Shown here one piece after another: positions 1 to 8,218 of a stretch of 56,234 nucleotides of DNA. Source of the DNA: Streptomyces tailanensis (GTDB taxonomy: Bacteria; Actinomycetota; Actinomycetes; Streptomycetales; Streptomycetaceae). The position numbers were made by a program, and so were the translations under genes. Numbering within the stretch: position 1 is the stretch's first letter; each line of letters begins with the position of its first letter. The stretch covers positions 1 through 56,234 of the forward strand of contig NZ_VTHJ01000065.1 in NCBI RefSeq assembly GCF_008386495.1, given 5' to 3'. The notes beneath the pieces were generated by a model. That model did not search any database and was not told the origin of the DNA. It was given only the letters and a program-made list of their open reading frames with translations.

Positions 1-238
1 AGCATGGACCCCAACTCCCCTTGCGTGACCTGCGAAAACGCTAACTACCCGGCCTTGGGACAAGGCCCCAGCTCGCCTTCGCCGGGGTGCTGGCACACCA
101 GCTGAAGCGGCGGGCCGGGGAGTTGGGGTTCGTCGTGCACAAGCGGTCCGGCCCCGTCAGCCGCGCACGTGATCGAGCCCGGACGATGCTGACCAGGGAG
201 CGGGTGACATCGGCGCCGATGGATCCGGGGCAGCTGAT

Positions 239-1527
239 CCTGTTCACCATGCCCGTACCTGGCAGCGCGAGAAGCACGTCGCCACCACTGCCTTGTGCCC
301 GCTGCCGGACCGGGCGCAGGAGGTGTTGGACGCGTTTACCGTCGGCTACCCGAAATCCTGGATTGCCGACAAGGGCAGCGTCGTGGGCGGCGCGGCCTTG
401 GTTCTGCATACCCTGCTGGCCAGGGTGGGCCCGCACGCGCCGATTCCTGAGCGGGATGTGCGCTCCCTTGCCGGGGCGGTGGCGGCCGGCACCGCCGCGA
501 CCCGCTGCGTGATCTCGTTCCTCAACGGCCAGGCCCTGCTGGAGGAGGACAAGATATTCGAAAGCGATGGCCAGTTGCTCACCGACGTTCAGCGCCAGCT
601 CCACCGTTGCATCCCGGATCTGGGGGCCGAGCAACGGGACCGGCACGACGAACGGGCCCTGTCCGAGCGAATCGAACAGCTACCCGAACCGATGGCCGAC
701 CAGCTGCGCGCCTGGGTACGGGTCATGCGGGGCCGCGGCCGGTTCCAGCATCCTCCGGCGCACTACCGGCGTATCCGCCACTATCTGCGCATCGCCTGGC
801 CTGCCCTTACGTCTTGGGCCGCTGCCGGGGAGGATCTGCGGCAGATCACCGCCGACGACGTCCGGGCCGAACTGGCCCGGCACCAGGGCAATGTGGCTCG
901 CGGGCTGCTCAGCGTGCTGCGCAGTATCTTCCGGGCCCTGAAGCAGGAGCAGCTGATCTTCCGCAATCCCACCGCTGGGATACAGGCGTCCGCCGGAGTC
1001 CACCTGCCGCTGCCGCTGTCCAGCGACCGGCTGGCAGGGGCGCTGGACCGGCTGGACGGGCCTGCCTCCCGGCTCATCGTCGGCCTGGTCGCTATCCATG
1101 CCGTGCGCGCCGTGGAGGTCGCTCGCCTCGACCTGGCCGATGCCGATTTAGTCCGGCGGACGCTGGCGGTGCACCGCGGCGAGCACACCCACACCGTCTA
1201 TCTCGACGACCTGAGCGCCCACCTCGTGGCCGACTGGCTGCGCGAACGCAGACGCCGCTGGCCCCAGGCCAGTAACCCGCACCTGATCATCACCACCCAC
1301 TCCTATCGGCATCCGGCATCGCCACAGCTCAGCTACTGGCTCTGCGGGCTGCCTTCGACCGGGTCGGACTGCTGCCCCGGCAGGTGTGGGCCGACCGCAT
1401 CCTGTATGAGGCACGAGAGACCGCCGATCCCGTGCACCTCGTCCATCTCTTTGGCATCCACCCCAACATCGCGGTGAAGTACGTGCACGCCGCACATCCG
1501 GACAAGGCCCTGCCCCGCATCCGCTGA
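239..1527 (+). pseudogene. tyrosine site-specific recombinase, frameshifted
   Basis: Frame 2 reads without interruption from before 239 to about 1330 and encodes an integrase-like protein: an N-terminal SAM-like DNA-binding part, then a catalytic domain with the Arg-I region HAVRAVEVARL (about 1097-1130). Near 1337 one base appears to be missing ('SYWLCGL' where SYWALRA would be expected). The reading moves to another frame, which carries LLPRQVWADRILYEA and then AVKYVHAAHPDKALPRIR with a stop at 1525-1527. The Tyr of KYVHAAHP looks like the recombinase nucleophile. The original start is unclear; a related-looking piece in another frame at about 87-230 suggests further damage or truncation at the window edge. 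Inactive unless the shift is a sequencing error. Family assignment is from motif recognition only. Confidence 0.6.
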
Positions 1528-1556
1528 CCGGGCGGCTGGTCCGGTGTACTTGCTGG

Positions 1557-2735
1557 TCACCAGCCGGTGACGCGCTGCCAGATGTTCTGGATCGCCGGTG
1601 TGGTGTTCGTGGTTCGGGTGCTGTCGATAACGTGGTAGCCCTGGTGCTGGGCGGCGGTGGCGCAGGCGTGGTTGGGCAGGATGCGCAGGCGGGTGCCGAC
1701 GGGCAGGTCGGGCAGGCGGGTGCCGTCGCGGGTGGTGAGGGTGCCGTGTTCCTGGCTTGCGGCCGTCATGACCAGGTCCGGAATGAGGGTGCCGTCCAGG
1801 TCGGTGACCAGGCCATAGCCCTGGTCCTGCGCCTGGACGGCAGTGCCGCGGTCGCGGGACATGGCCATCCAGCCGCCGTCGGTGATGATCCAGCCGTATT
1901 CGGGGCGGTGGCCGATGACGGTGACGACGACCGACAGGGCGAGGTCCTCGATGTGGCAGAGGCCGATGCCGGCCATCACCAGGTCGAAGAAGACGTAGTT
2001 ACCGGCGCGCAGTTCGGTGACGCCGGTGAGGTCCTCGGCCGCGTGGGCGGTGGGGGTGGAGCCGACGCTGACGGTGGCCACGGGCAGGCCGGCCGCGCGC
2101 AGCCGATCGGCCGCGGCGACGGCGGTGTCGCGTTCGTTCTTCGCTGCCAGGCGCTGTTCCTCGGCGGTGTAGGCGAAGTACGACTCGCCCGCGTGGGTCA
2201 GCACTCCGTCCAGACAGCCCGCGTCATGCAGGATGCGGCCGATCTCGACGAGCCTGGGTGCGTCGGGCTTGAGGCCGCCGCGGTGGCCGTCGCAGTCGAT
2301 CTCGATCTGGGCGGGGACGGGAAGGCCGGCCTCGCGGGAGGCTTGGGCGACGAACTCCGCCTGCTCGGTGCTGTCCAGCAGGATGCGCAGGGTGACGCCG
2401 CGGCGCAGCAGCTTGAGGACGCGCGGGAGTTTGTGGGGGTCGATGCCGACGGCGTAGGTGATGTCGGTGTAGCCGCCGTCGGCGAACGCCTCGGCCTCGG
2501 CGAGGGTGGAGACGGTGATGGGGCAGGGGGTGCCGTGGTGCAGGAGGGCGGCGACGTCGAGGCTCTTGGCCGTCTTCACGTGAGGGCGCAGGGTGACTTG
2601 AAGCCGGTCGGCCCTGGTTGCCAGTCGTTCGATGTTGCGCCGCACCTTGTGGGCGTCGACGACGGCGAACGGGGTGTCGGGATCGGCCAGGGTCCGGGGG
2701 GTGCCGGGGTCGGCGGCGGTTGCTGGATTGTTCAC
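1557..2735 (-). CDS. D-threonine aldolase / D-serine dehydratase family PLP enzyme
   Basis: A 392-residue fold-type III (alanine-racemase-like) PLP enzyme. The N-terminal barrel carries the Schiff-base lysine motif RPHVKTAK, followed by THAGESY and the phosphate-binding part TVSVGSTPT. The C-terminal beta domain has PNHACATAAQHQGY. The His and Cys of PNHAC match the zinc ligands of eukaryotic-type D-serine dehydratase; D-threonine aldolases use the same site for a divalent metal. It should therefore cleave or dehydrate a D-3-hydroxy amino acid. The start is taken as the GTG at 2735, which overlaps the stop of the upstream reductase gene (GTGA) and implies translational coupling; the frame stays open further upstream, but there it overlaps the upstream gene. 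Substrate is not determinable from sequence. Confidence 0.8.
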   Translation of the reverse strand: MNNPATAADPGTPRTLADPDTPFAVVDAHKVRRNIERLATRADRLQVTLRPHVKTAKSLDVAALLHHGTPCPITVSTLAEAEAFADGGYTDITYAVGIDPHKLPRVLKLLRRGVTLRILLDSTEQAEFVAQASREAGLPVPAQIEIDCDGHRGGLKPDAPRLVEIGRILHDAGCLDGVLTHAGESYFAYTAEEQRLAAKNERDTAVAAADRLRAAGLPVATVSVGSTPTAHAAEDLTGVTELRAGNYVFFDLVMAGIGLCHIEDLALSVVVTVIGHRPEYGWIITDGGWMAMSRDRGTAVQAQDQGYGLVTDLDGTLIPDLVMTAASQEHGTLTTRDGTRLPDLPVGTRLRILPNHACATAAQHQGYHVIDSTRTTNTTPAIQNIWQRVTGW

Positions 2736-3751
2736 AGGGAGATGTCCATCTTCTTCAGGAGGGCCAGGCCCAGATACAGGTCCTGCGCGCCGATTCCGGA
2801 GCTGTCGAAGACCGTGATGTCGCTGTCGTCGGTGCGTCCCGTGGCGCGTTGGGTGAGGACCTCGCCGAGCGGGGTGAGGACCGTCTGGGCCGGGGCGTGC
2901 TGGCTCTCGCCCATGCGGCGGGCCTGCTCGGGCAGGTCGCAGAAGACGCGGGCGCGGGCGAACAGTTCGGGCGGGAGTTCCCGCTTGCCGGGGGCGTCGG
3001 CGCCCATGCAGGAGACGTGCGTACCGGGGCGGACCCACGCAGCCTCGAACAGCGGCGGAGTGTCGGCCCGGGCGGTCGTGGCGGTGACGATCACATCGGC
3101 CCGGGCACAGGCCTCTTCGGCGCCCACGCTCCGGGCGGTATACCCCTGGGCTGCCAGTACCGCGGCCATCCGCTCGGCACGCTCGGCAGTGCGTCCCACA
3201 ACCAGGATCTCACCGATGGGCCGGATGCGGCTGACGGCCGCCACCTCGTAGGCGGCCTGGTGGCCGGTGCCGAAGATGGCCAGCGTGGTGGTGCCGGCGC
3301 GGGCCAGCAGGTCGACGGCGAGGGCGTCGGCCGCGGCGGTCCGGTAGGCGTTCGCGGTGCCGACCTCCAGGACGGCCGCGATCCTGCCGATCGTCTGGTC
3401 CAACAGCAGCAGGGTGGAGTGGTGGCGCGGCAGCCCGTGCTCGGTGTTGCCCGGCCAGTAGGTGCCGATCTTCACCCCGGCGTGGGTCGCGGACGCGGAT
3501 GGCTTGAGGGTGAACTGGTTGCGCGGGTCGGACCCGTGTACGGCGAGACTGGGAAAGACCGTGCCGTCCACCGTCGCGGCGAAGGCGGCGCGGGCTGCTT
3601 CCAAGGCCAGATCCTCGTCCACGAGCGCGGCGGTCTGCTCCTCGGTGATGTGCAGCAGAAGGCGCGCGGCCGGTGACGGGCCGGAGCCGGTCGAGGAAGC
3701 GGGCACGGGGCCGGTGGTCGATCCTGCGGCGTTCACGAAATGCCCCTTCAC
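2732..3751 (-). CDS. ornithine cyclodeaminase / mu-crystallin family protein
   Basis: A 339-residue NAD(P)H-dependent imine/amino-acid dehydrogenase of the OCD/mu-crystallin family. The N-terminal half has the substrate lysine region (FTLKPSA) and GVKIGTYWPGN. A Rossmann domain follows with the dinucleotide motif IFGTGHQA, then VGRTAERAERMA, ADVIVTATTA and the family-typical SDITVFDSSGIGAQDL near the C-terminus. Members reduce cyclic or linear imines or release ammonia. The start is GTG 3751, overlapping the stop of the regulator gene (GTGA), and the 3' end overlaps the PLP enzyme gene in the same way. The partnership with a D-hydroxyamino-acid lyase and a DauR-like regulator recalls dauB in D-arginine catabolism and bhcD in the beta-hydroxyaspartate cycle, but the exact reaction is unknown. 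Confidence 0.85.
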   Translation of the reverse strand: MKGHFVNAAGSTTGPVPASSTGSGPSPAARLLLHITEEQTAALVDEDLALEAARAAFAATVDGTVFPSLAVHGSDPRNQFTLKPSASATHAGVKIGTYWPGNTEHGLPRHHSTLLLLDQTIGRIAAVLEVGTANAYRTAAADALAVDLLARAGTTTLAIFGTGHQAAYEVAAVSRIRPIGEILVVGRTAERAERMAAVLAAQGYTARSVGAEEACARADVIVTATTARADTPPLFEAAWVRPGTHVSCMGADAPGKRELPPELFARARVFCDLPEQARRMGESQHAPAQTVLTPLGEVLTQRATGRTDDSDITVFDSSGIGAQDLYLGLALLKKMDISL

Positions 3752-4434
3752 TTGGCGTAGTTGTAGACGGTCGCCCGGGACACGCCCAGCAGGTCCGCGA
3801 TGGCCTGTGCGGCATCACGCGAGTCGAAATGGCCGTCCTGGTGCAGCTGCCGCACCAGTGCCTTCTTGTCCTCCCGCCCCAGCGACCGGGGAGTCGCTCC
3901 GCGCTCCGCGGCCAGTTCCTCCACCGCCTGGCGCAGCTCGCGCGCGCTGCGGTCCCGCAGGGTCTCCAGGGCCTGCTCGCGGTGCTCGGTGTCCGTTGCC
4001 ACGAGGCTCGACAACGCGAGCGTCACCGGTGACAGCACCGAGACGTCGAGGTTCAGGCAGAGAGCCGCGATGTACTCGCCGGCGGCGTTCTTGATCCCGA
4101 TGGATGTGCTCTTCGCCGGGCGACCGTCGGGGAACTGGTTGGGGTAGTTCTGGATCACGCTGGGGTAGCCGGAGTCCTCGATACGAGCCAGGCCCAGCTC
4201 GGTGACGGAGTCCCCGACCTCGCGGCCCGAGAGGTTGTTCTCGATCACTCGGATCGCGTGCTGCGGATCCCGCAGGTCGTGCAGAACCACCTCGCACAGG
4301 CCCGGGAACATGCGGCCCAGCGCAACAGCGATCTTCTCGGCCTCATGGATGAGGTGCTCGTCCGCCTCAGCCGAGGCCGAGGTGACGATGCCCTCGCGTT
4401 CGCCCCTCTCCACACCATCAACAACGCGTGCCAC
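3748..4434 (-). CDS. DauR/YheO-type PAS-HTH transcriptional regulator
   Basis: A 228-residue regulator. Residues about 30-145 form a YheO-like PAS domain (FPGLCEVVLHDLRDP, then SIGIKNAAGEYIAALCLNLD). The C-terminus holds an HTH_22-type helix-turn-helix (FDSRDAAQAIADLLGVSRATVYNYAK) preceded by the helical linker LGREDKKALVRQLHQDGHF. DauR, a member of this family, controls D-arginine catabolism in Pseudomonas. Here it is the first gene of the operon, with a 4-bp GTGA overlap to the reductase gene, so it probably autoregulates the unit. GTG 4434 is chosen because a G-rich stretch lies just upstream; an internal start is possible because the first 20 residues are poorly conserved in type. Confidence 0.8.
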   Translation of the reverse strand: MARVVDGVERGEREGIVTSASAEADEHLIHEAEKIAVALGRMFPGLCEVVLHDLRDPQHAIRVIENNLSGREVGDSVTELGLARIEDSGYPSVIQNYPNQFPDGRPAKSTSIGIKNAAGEYIAALCLNLDVSVLSPVTLALSSLVATDTEHREQALETLRDRSARELRQAVEELAAERGATPRSLGREDKKALVRQLHQDGHFDSRDAAQAIADLLGVSRATVYNYAK

Positions 4435-4457
4435 AGGGCCCCCATCCTCGACTTGAA

Positions 4458-4480
4458 CTAGATTTCTATTCTATATCTAG
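4458..4480. promoter_or_regulatory. AT-rich inverted repeat, candidate operator of the D-amino-acid operon
   Basis: CTAGAT (4458-4463) and ATCTAG (4475-4480) are perfect inverted arms around an 11-bp A/T-rich spacer, 24 bp upstream of the regulator start. Such an AT-rich stretch stands out in a sequence of about 70% GC. The position fits an operator for the DauR-like protein or the -10 region of its promoter. This is inferred from sequence only. Confidence 0.45.
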
Positions 4481-4748
4481 ATAATGAGTCTAGGAATCCT
4501 CTCGACGATTGTCCAGCAGCCCTTCAGCCGACGGGGCGGTGAGCATCAGGGCGTCGCCACAGAGCCACCCGCCGACGGCCACGTTCACCCGCCTCGCTAC
4601 CTGGATGATCCTCGACCAGGCCGGACTCCCACGGACCGTCCGTTGCTCCTGATCGCCGCGAACTCGCCACTGTGGCTGGCACCAACGCAGACCCTCGTGT
4701 GGGTTCGCCCGCAGACCGCTCCAAGAATCCGCGAACCCATGCGCTTCC

Positions 4749-5463
4749 AACTTCGACTTCCTCATGGCCAGCTGGGACCTCAAGGACCTCCGCACGATCA
4801 TCGACGACTCCCTCGCCACGCTCAGCGACGTGGGAGCACCGGCCACCTGAGTGCTCTCCAACCACGACGTCATGCGCCACACCAGCCGCTACGCCCGCAA
4901 GACCGTCGCACGCTGGGTACCCAACGAGCGGTACCAGCCCCAGGGACCCGTCGTCGACCTGGACCTCGGCACCCGCCGCGCCTGCGCCGCAGCCCTGCTC
5001 ATGCTCGCCATGCGCGGCGGCGCCTACATCTACCAGGGCGACGAACTCGGCCTCCCCGAAGTGGAGGACCTGCCCGAGTCCGTCCTCGAGGACCCCATCT
5101 GGGAACCTTCCGGCCACACGGAGCGCGGGCGCGACGGCTGTCGCGTGCCGATTCCCTGGTCCGGACAGACCGCACCCTTCGACTTCAGCCCCGACGACGC
5201 CTACGCCGCACCCTGGCTGCCCCAGCCCGCCAACTGGAACGAACTCACCGTGGAGGGCACAGACCGGCGACGAGACCTCGATGCTGGAGCTGTACCGCAC
5301 CACACTCCACCTTCGCCGCGAGAATCCTGCCCTCGGCGACGGCACCATGACCTGGCTCGAAGCTCCCGCCGGCGTCCTCGCCTTCAGCCGCACTCCCGAC
5401 TTCGTGTGTGCGGTCAACCTCTCGACCGAGCCATACCGGCTTCCCGCACAGAATCGGTCCTGA
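4749..5463 (+). pseudogene. GH13 alpha-glucosidase, C-terminal remnant
   Basis: Fragments of a glycoside hydrolase family 13 alpha-glucosidase lie in more than one frame. NFDFLMASWDLKDLRTIID begins near 4749 and runs into an in-frame TGA (4848-4850) where Trp is expected before VLSNHDVMRHTSRYA. The frame then stays open through GGAYIYQGDELGLPEVEDLP, GCRVPIPWSG and QPANWNELTVEG. A frameshift near 5255 leads to SMLELYRTTLHLRRENPALG, and the gene is cut off at LSTEPYRLPAQ by the IS3 fragment. The N-terminal catalytic half is missing. Between the operator and 4749 no coding sequence is recognisable. SNHD contains the typical GH13 NHD motif. Confidence 0.75.
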
Positions 5464-5487
5464 ACCGCCCCGGGTTCGGTAGAGATC

Positions 5488-5804
5488 TCAGATTGTGGTT
5501 GTGACCTGGGGTTTCGTGGATTCCATGTAGTGGTTGGCCTCGTACTCGACGGGCGGAACGTGGCCTATCTCACCGTGGAGGCGCCGGTGGTTGTACCAGT
5601 CGATCCACTCGGCGGTGGCCAACTCGACTTGGGAGAGCGACTTCCAGGGACGCTGGGGTTTGATCAACTCGGTTTTGTACAGGCCGATCGTCGATTCCAT
5701 CAGGGCGTTGTCGTACGCGTCCCCGACTGATCCAATACTCGCCGCGATGCCGTCCGCGTCGAGGTGTTCGGCGAGGCGGAACGACGTGTATTGCCCGGTG
5801 GTCC
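5488..5804 (-). pseudogene. IS3-family transposase (OrfB) C-terminal fragment
   Basis: About 105 residues of an IS3-type DDE integrase: QYTSFRLAEHLDADGIAAS, then GSVGDAYDNALMESTIGLYK with the catalytic Glu in NALMES, then VELATAEWIDWYNHRRLHG and PPVEYE. Everything upstream of QYTS, including the first two catalytic Asp residues, is gone; the reading is fused at about 5804 to unrelated sequence. No terminal repeat could be assigned with certainty. It sits between two other broken genes and probably marks the site of deletion. Confidence 0.8.
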
Positions 5805-6085
5805 GGTGAGATCTGCCAGGTGTCACGCACACTGGTGTCGCTCAGCGTCTGTTCGCCCCGCCCGAACAACGCCGGCCGTGCCACCGAGATCAGTCGCTTC
5901 ACCTGGGGCGCCCGCAGCGGAAGGCTCACCGGCCCGACCCCGGCCACCTCAAGGCCCAGGCCGGCCACCGGCACCTCCAGCCGGGCACTGAAAGCCCCCG
6001 CCGCCTTCGCCCCGCCGAGCAGCCCAGCCAGCCGTTCCCTCGGTGCCGCCACCACACGCCTGCCCTCCGGCCCCCGCGGGCCCAT
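5805..6085 (-). pseudogene. 2OG-Fe(II) oxygenase, N-terminal remnant
   Basis: Starting from ATG 6085, about 90 residues resemble the N-terminus of the large Streptomyces 2OG-Fe(II) oxygenase proteins: GAFSARLEVPVAGLGLEV, GVGPVSLPLRAPQVKRLI, RPALFGRGEQTLSDTSVRDT. The similarity stops at the junction with the IS3 remnant near 5804, so the iron-binding HxD...H core is missing. Identification is from memory of the family and is moderately secure. Confidence 0.5.
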
Positions 6086-6213
6086 CGTCCTCGGCCCGAT
6101 CCTACGAACCCGAGGGCACCGCCAGGACCGTAACCGTGGATGGGCCCCGCACGAGGGATCACATCCAGGTTCCGTGAGATGAGCCGCAGCGCCTGTCGGT
6201 AGGCTGCGCGGAC

Positions 6214-7383
6214 GTGAGCGAGTATCAGTACTACGAGTTCCAGGCCATCGATCGACCGTTGACCAAGGACGAGCTCGAGCAGATGCGGGCCTTGTCGAGC
6301 CGAGCCACGATCAGCGCGACGTACTTCGCCAACGAATACCACTACGGCAACTTCCGCGGCGATGAGCGCAAACTGATGGAGCAGATGTACGACGCCCATC
6401 TGTACTTCGCCAACTGGGGCTCGCGGCGCCTGATGCTGCGGCTGCCCAGCACCCTGCTGCCCGCCCGCAGCGCCGAACCGTACTGCGTGGAAGATGCCTT
6501 GACCTGCTGGACCAGGAAAGGGCACCTGCTGCTCGACTTCTCCTATGAGGCCGAGGACGGCGGCGAGTGGGACTTCGAGACCTCCTTCACCCTCGCCTCG
6601 TTCACCACACTGCGTACCGAACTCGCCGCAGGCGACCTACGCCCCCTCTATCTGGCCTGGCTTTCCGCGCTCACCCGCTGGGAGTTGGAGGAGGACGTCG
6701 ACGAGGACGAGTACACCTCCACCGTCGAGCCGCCCGTACCCGTCGGCCTTGCCCAACTCACCGGTCCGCAGCAAGCCTTGGCCGACTTCCTGCACGTCGA
6801 CCCGCACCTGCTCACCGCGGCTGCCCACGCCAGCGGTGCCGCTCCTTCCCAGGCAATCGACAAGGACGCGCTCGCCGCCTGGATCCGCGCCCTGCCGCAA
6901 CGTGAGAAGGACGCCCTGCTGCTGGACGCCGCCCTGGGCGCCGCCCCACAGCCGGGCCCCGCGCTGCTGACCCGCCACCGCGCCGCGACCCGCGGTACGG
7001 CCGAACCGTCCACCACCACCCGGCGCCGCTCAGCCGCGGAGCTCCTCGACGCCGCCCACGAGGTGCGCAGCGAGCACACCCGGCAGCAGAAACAGGCCGA
7101 CGCCCAGGCCCGCCGGGCCAAACAGCTGGCCCGCGAGAGCCACCTGGACCGCCTGGCCGAGAACGCCGAGCAAGCCTGGCAGGACATCACCAACCTGATC
7201 GGGCAGAAGCAGCCCGGCCCCTACGACGCCGCCGTCACCCTCCTGAAGGATCTCCGCGAGGTCCACGACCGGGCGGACACCCCCGAGGCGTTCGCCCGGC
7301 GCCTGCACGACCTGCGCGAGCAGCACCGCGGCAAGCCCTCGCTGATGCGGCGCTTCACCGACGCCGGCCTGACAGCACGCTGA
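6214..7383 (+). CDS. conserved hypothetical protein (389 aa)
   Basis: An intact 389-residue soluble protein starting at GTG 6214 (VSEYQYYEFQAIDRPL). The N-terminal 150 residues are aromatic-rich and acidic, with YFANEYHYGNFRGDE and DAHLYFANWGSRRLMLRLP, which I have seen in Streptomyces hypothetical proteins near SWIM zinc-finger genes. The C-terminal 130 residues are highly charged and probably coiled coil (RSEHTRQQKQADAQARRAK). No catalytic motif or membrane segment is seen. The last codons (DAGLTAR) and the following bases recur at 21881-21980 behind another gene. I do not assign a function. Confidence 0.75.
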   Translation: MSEYQYYEFQAIDRPLTKDELEQMRALSSRATISATYFANEYHYGNFRGDERKLMEQMYDAHLYFANWGSRRLMLRLPSTLLPARSAEPYCVEDALTCWTRKGHLLLDFSYEAEDGGEWDFETSFTLASFTTLRTELAAGDLRPLYLAWLSALTRWELEEDVDEDEYTSTVEPPVPVGLAQLTGPQQALADFLHVDPHLLTAAAHASGAAPSQAIDKDALAAWIRALPQREKDALLLDAALGAAPQPGPALLTRHRAATRGTAEPSTTTRRRSAAELLDAAHEVRSEHTRQQKQADAQARRAKQLARESHLDRLAENAEQAWQDITNLIGQKQPGPYDAAVTLLKDLREVHDRADTPEAFARRLHDLREQHRGKPSLMRRFTDAGLTAR

Positions 7384-7452
7384 GGCACGCTCAGATGTGG
7401 TGGCGCGGCCCTCGGCCAGGAGGCGGAGTGCGGCGAGGGCGGCCGAGCGGCC
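7355..7452. repeat. about 98-bp diverged repeat, copy A (3' end of hypothetical gene)
   Basis: This block, from the last codons of the 389-aa hypothetical gene through its stop and about 70 bp downstream, matches 21881-21980 at roughly 80% by eye, with one gap. Both copies encode DAGLT(A/T)R before the stop and then contain gccctcggcca and aggcggag. Copy A appears to be in its native context. Confidence 0.7.
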
Positions 7453-7510
7453 AGTCGTGGACAGGGAGATCAGGGCGTCGATGGACCGTTCCGGTTCGAG
7501 GCAGCCGAGT

Positions 7511-8023
7511 TCACGACCGATGGTGCCAGAACCTCCACAGCAGCCGCTCGGTGCCCTTCACCTCCATCGCGGTGCCGTCGCCGTGGGTGAAGCCCGCAGC
7601 AAGCACCGGATGGATGGCATCGCGCAAGTCCTCGCGGAGCCGGGGCTCCGCCCACAGCGCGCCCAGGGCGCACTCGGCCACCTGCCGATCCGCTGCGGTG
7701 GTGCCGAGCCAGGCCAGCGCAGCCGTGTGCTGGCGCAGCTGTTGGCCCGTCAGCTGCGCACGGCCGGCAGCCGAGAGCTTGAGCGTACGAAGGCGCTTGG
7801 TCACCAGTCGGTGGGTGCGGGCGAGTTCGTGCAGGTCGGCCAGCTGGAACAGGTCCGCCTCGGAGCGCGGCCCCTTGCCGATCGGGTACCAATGCGGGTA
7901 GCGGGCGAACGCGGCTGCCACCAAACCGAACCTCGGCGCCCGCGCCCTGATCGGCACAGCGGCACGCACAGCAGCAACAGTGCCCCCGGCAGGAGCGGTC
8001 CTCGTCTTTCCTCCGCGCCTCAC
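7511..8023 (-). CDS. hypothetical protein, winged-helix-like, possibly a fragment
   Basis: A 170-residue frame whose part from FGLVAAAFARYPHWYPIGK onward resembles the C-terminal region of pRiA4b ORF-3-type plasmid/mobile-element proteins: SEADLFQLADLHELARTHRL, then LKLSAAGRAQLTG (a winged-helix pattern). The first 35 residues are Ala/Arg-rich and may not be genuine coding sequence. Its 5' end overlaps an HTH remnant in another frame, so this is probably the truncated 3' part of a larger gene. Function unknown. Confidence 0.4.
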   Translation of the reverse strand: MRRGGKTRTAPAGGTVAAVRAAVPIRARAPRFGLVAAAFARYPHWYPIGKGPRSEADLFQLADLHELARTHRLVTKRLRTLKLSAAGRAQLTGQQLRQHTAALAWLGTTAADRQVAECALGALWAEPRLREDLRDAIHPVLAAGFTHGDGTAMEVKGTERLLWRFWHHRS

Positions 8024-8216
8024 CAGCCGAGCCTTCGGCAGCCGAAGGCTCCGGTTCCTCGATGTGCAAGAGCATGAGCAAGTCGGCCGTGATCACACGG
8101 TACGCGTTGCCCAGGCGAAGCACCGTGCACGGATACTGGCCGAGCTCGGCCGGCGCGTACCCGGTGGTCCTACTGAGCGACAGTGCGCGGTTCGCCCCCG
8201 TGTCCTGGATCCGGCA
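7980..8216 (-). pseudogene. excisionase-like helix-turn-helix remnant
   Basis: One frame carries LSLSRTTGYAPAELGQYPC followed by VLRLGNAYRVITADLLMLL, the pattern of short AlpA/excisionase-type DNA-binding proteins of actinomycete plasmids and integrative elements. No proper start or stop bounds it: upstream it runs into the 3' end of the FAD oxidoreductase gene and downstream into unrelated sequence. Taken as a scrap of an integrative element. Confidence 0.45.
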
Positions 8217-8218
8217 GA

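Noticed and set aside
1632..3251. A 539-codon plus-strand open frame
   Set aside because: It lies antisense to two well-supported enzymes and its protein is Gly/Val/Asp-rich without motifs; it results from GC bias in the opposite strand.
1557..4434. Assignment as a beta-hydroxyaspartate cycle (bhcABCD)
   Set aside because: The aminotransferase and dehydratase genes and an IclR-type regulator are missing, and the regulator is DauR-like.
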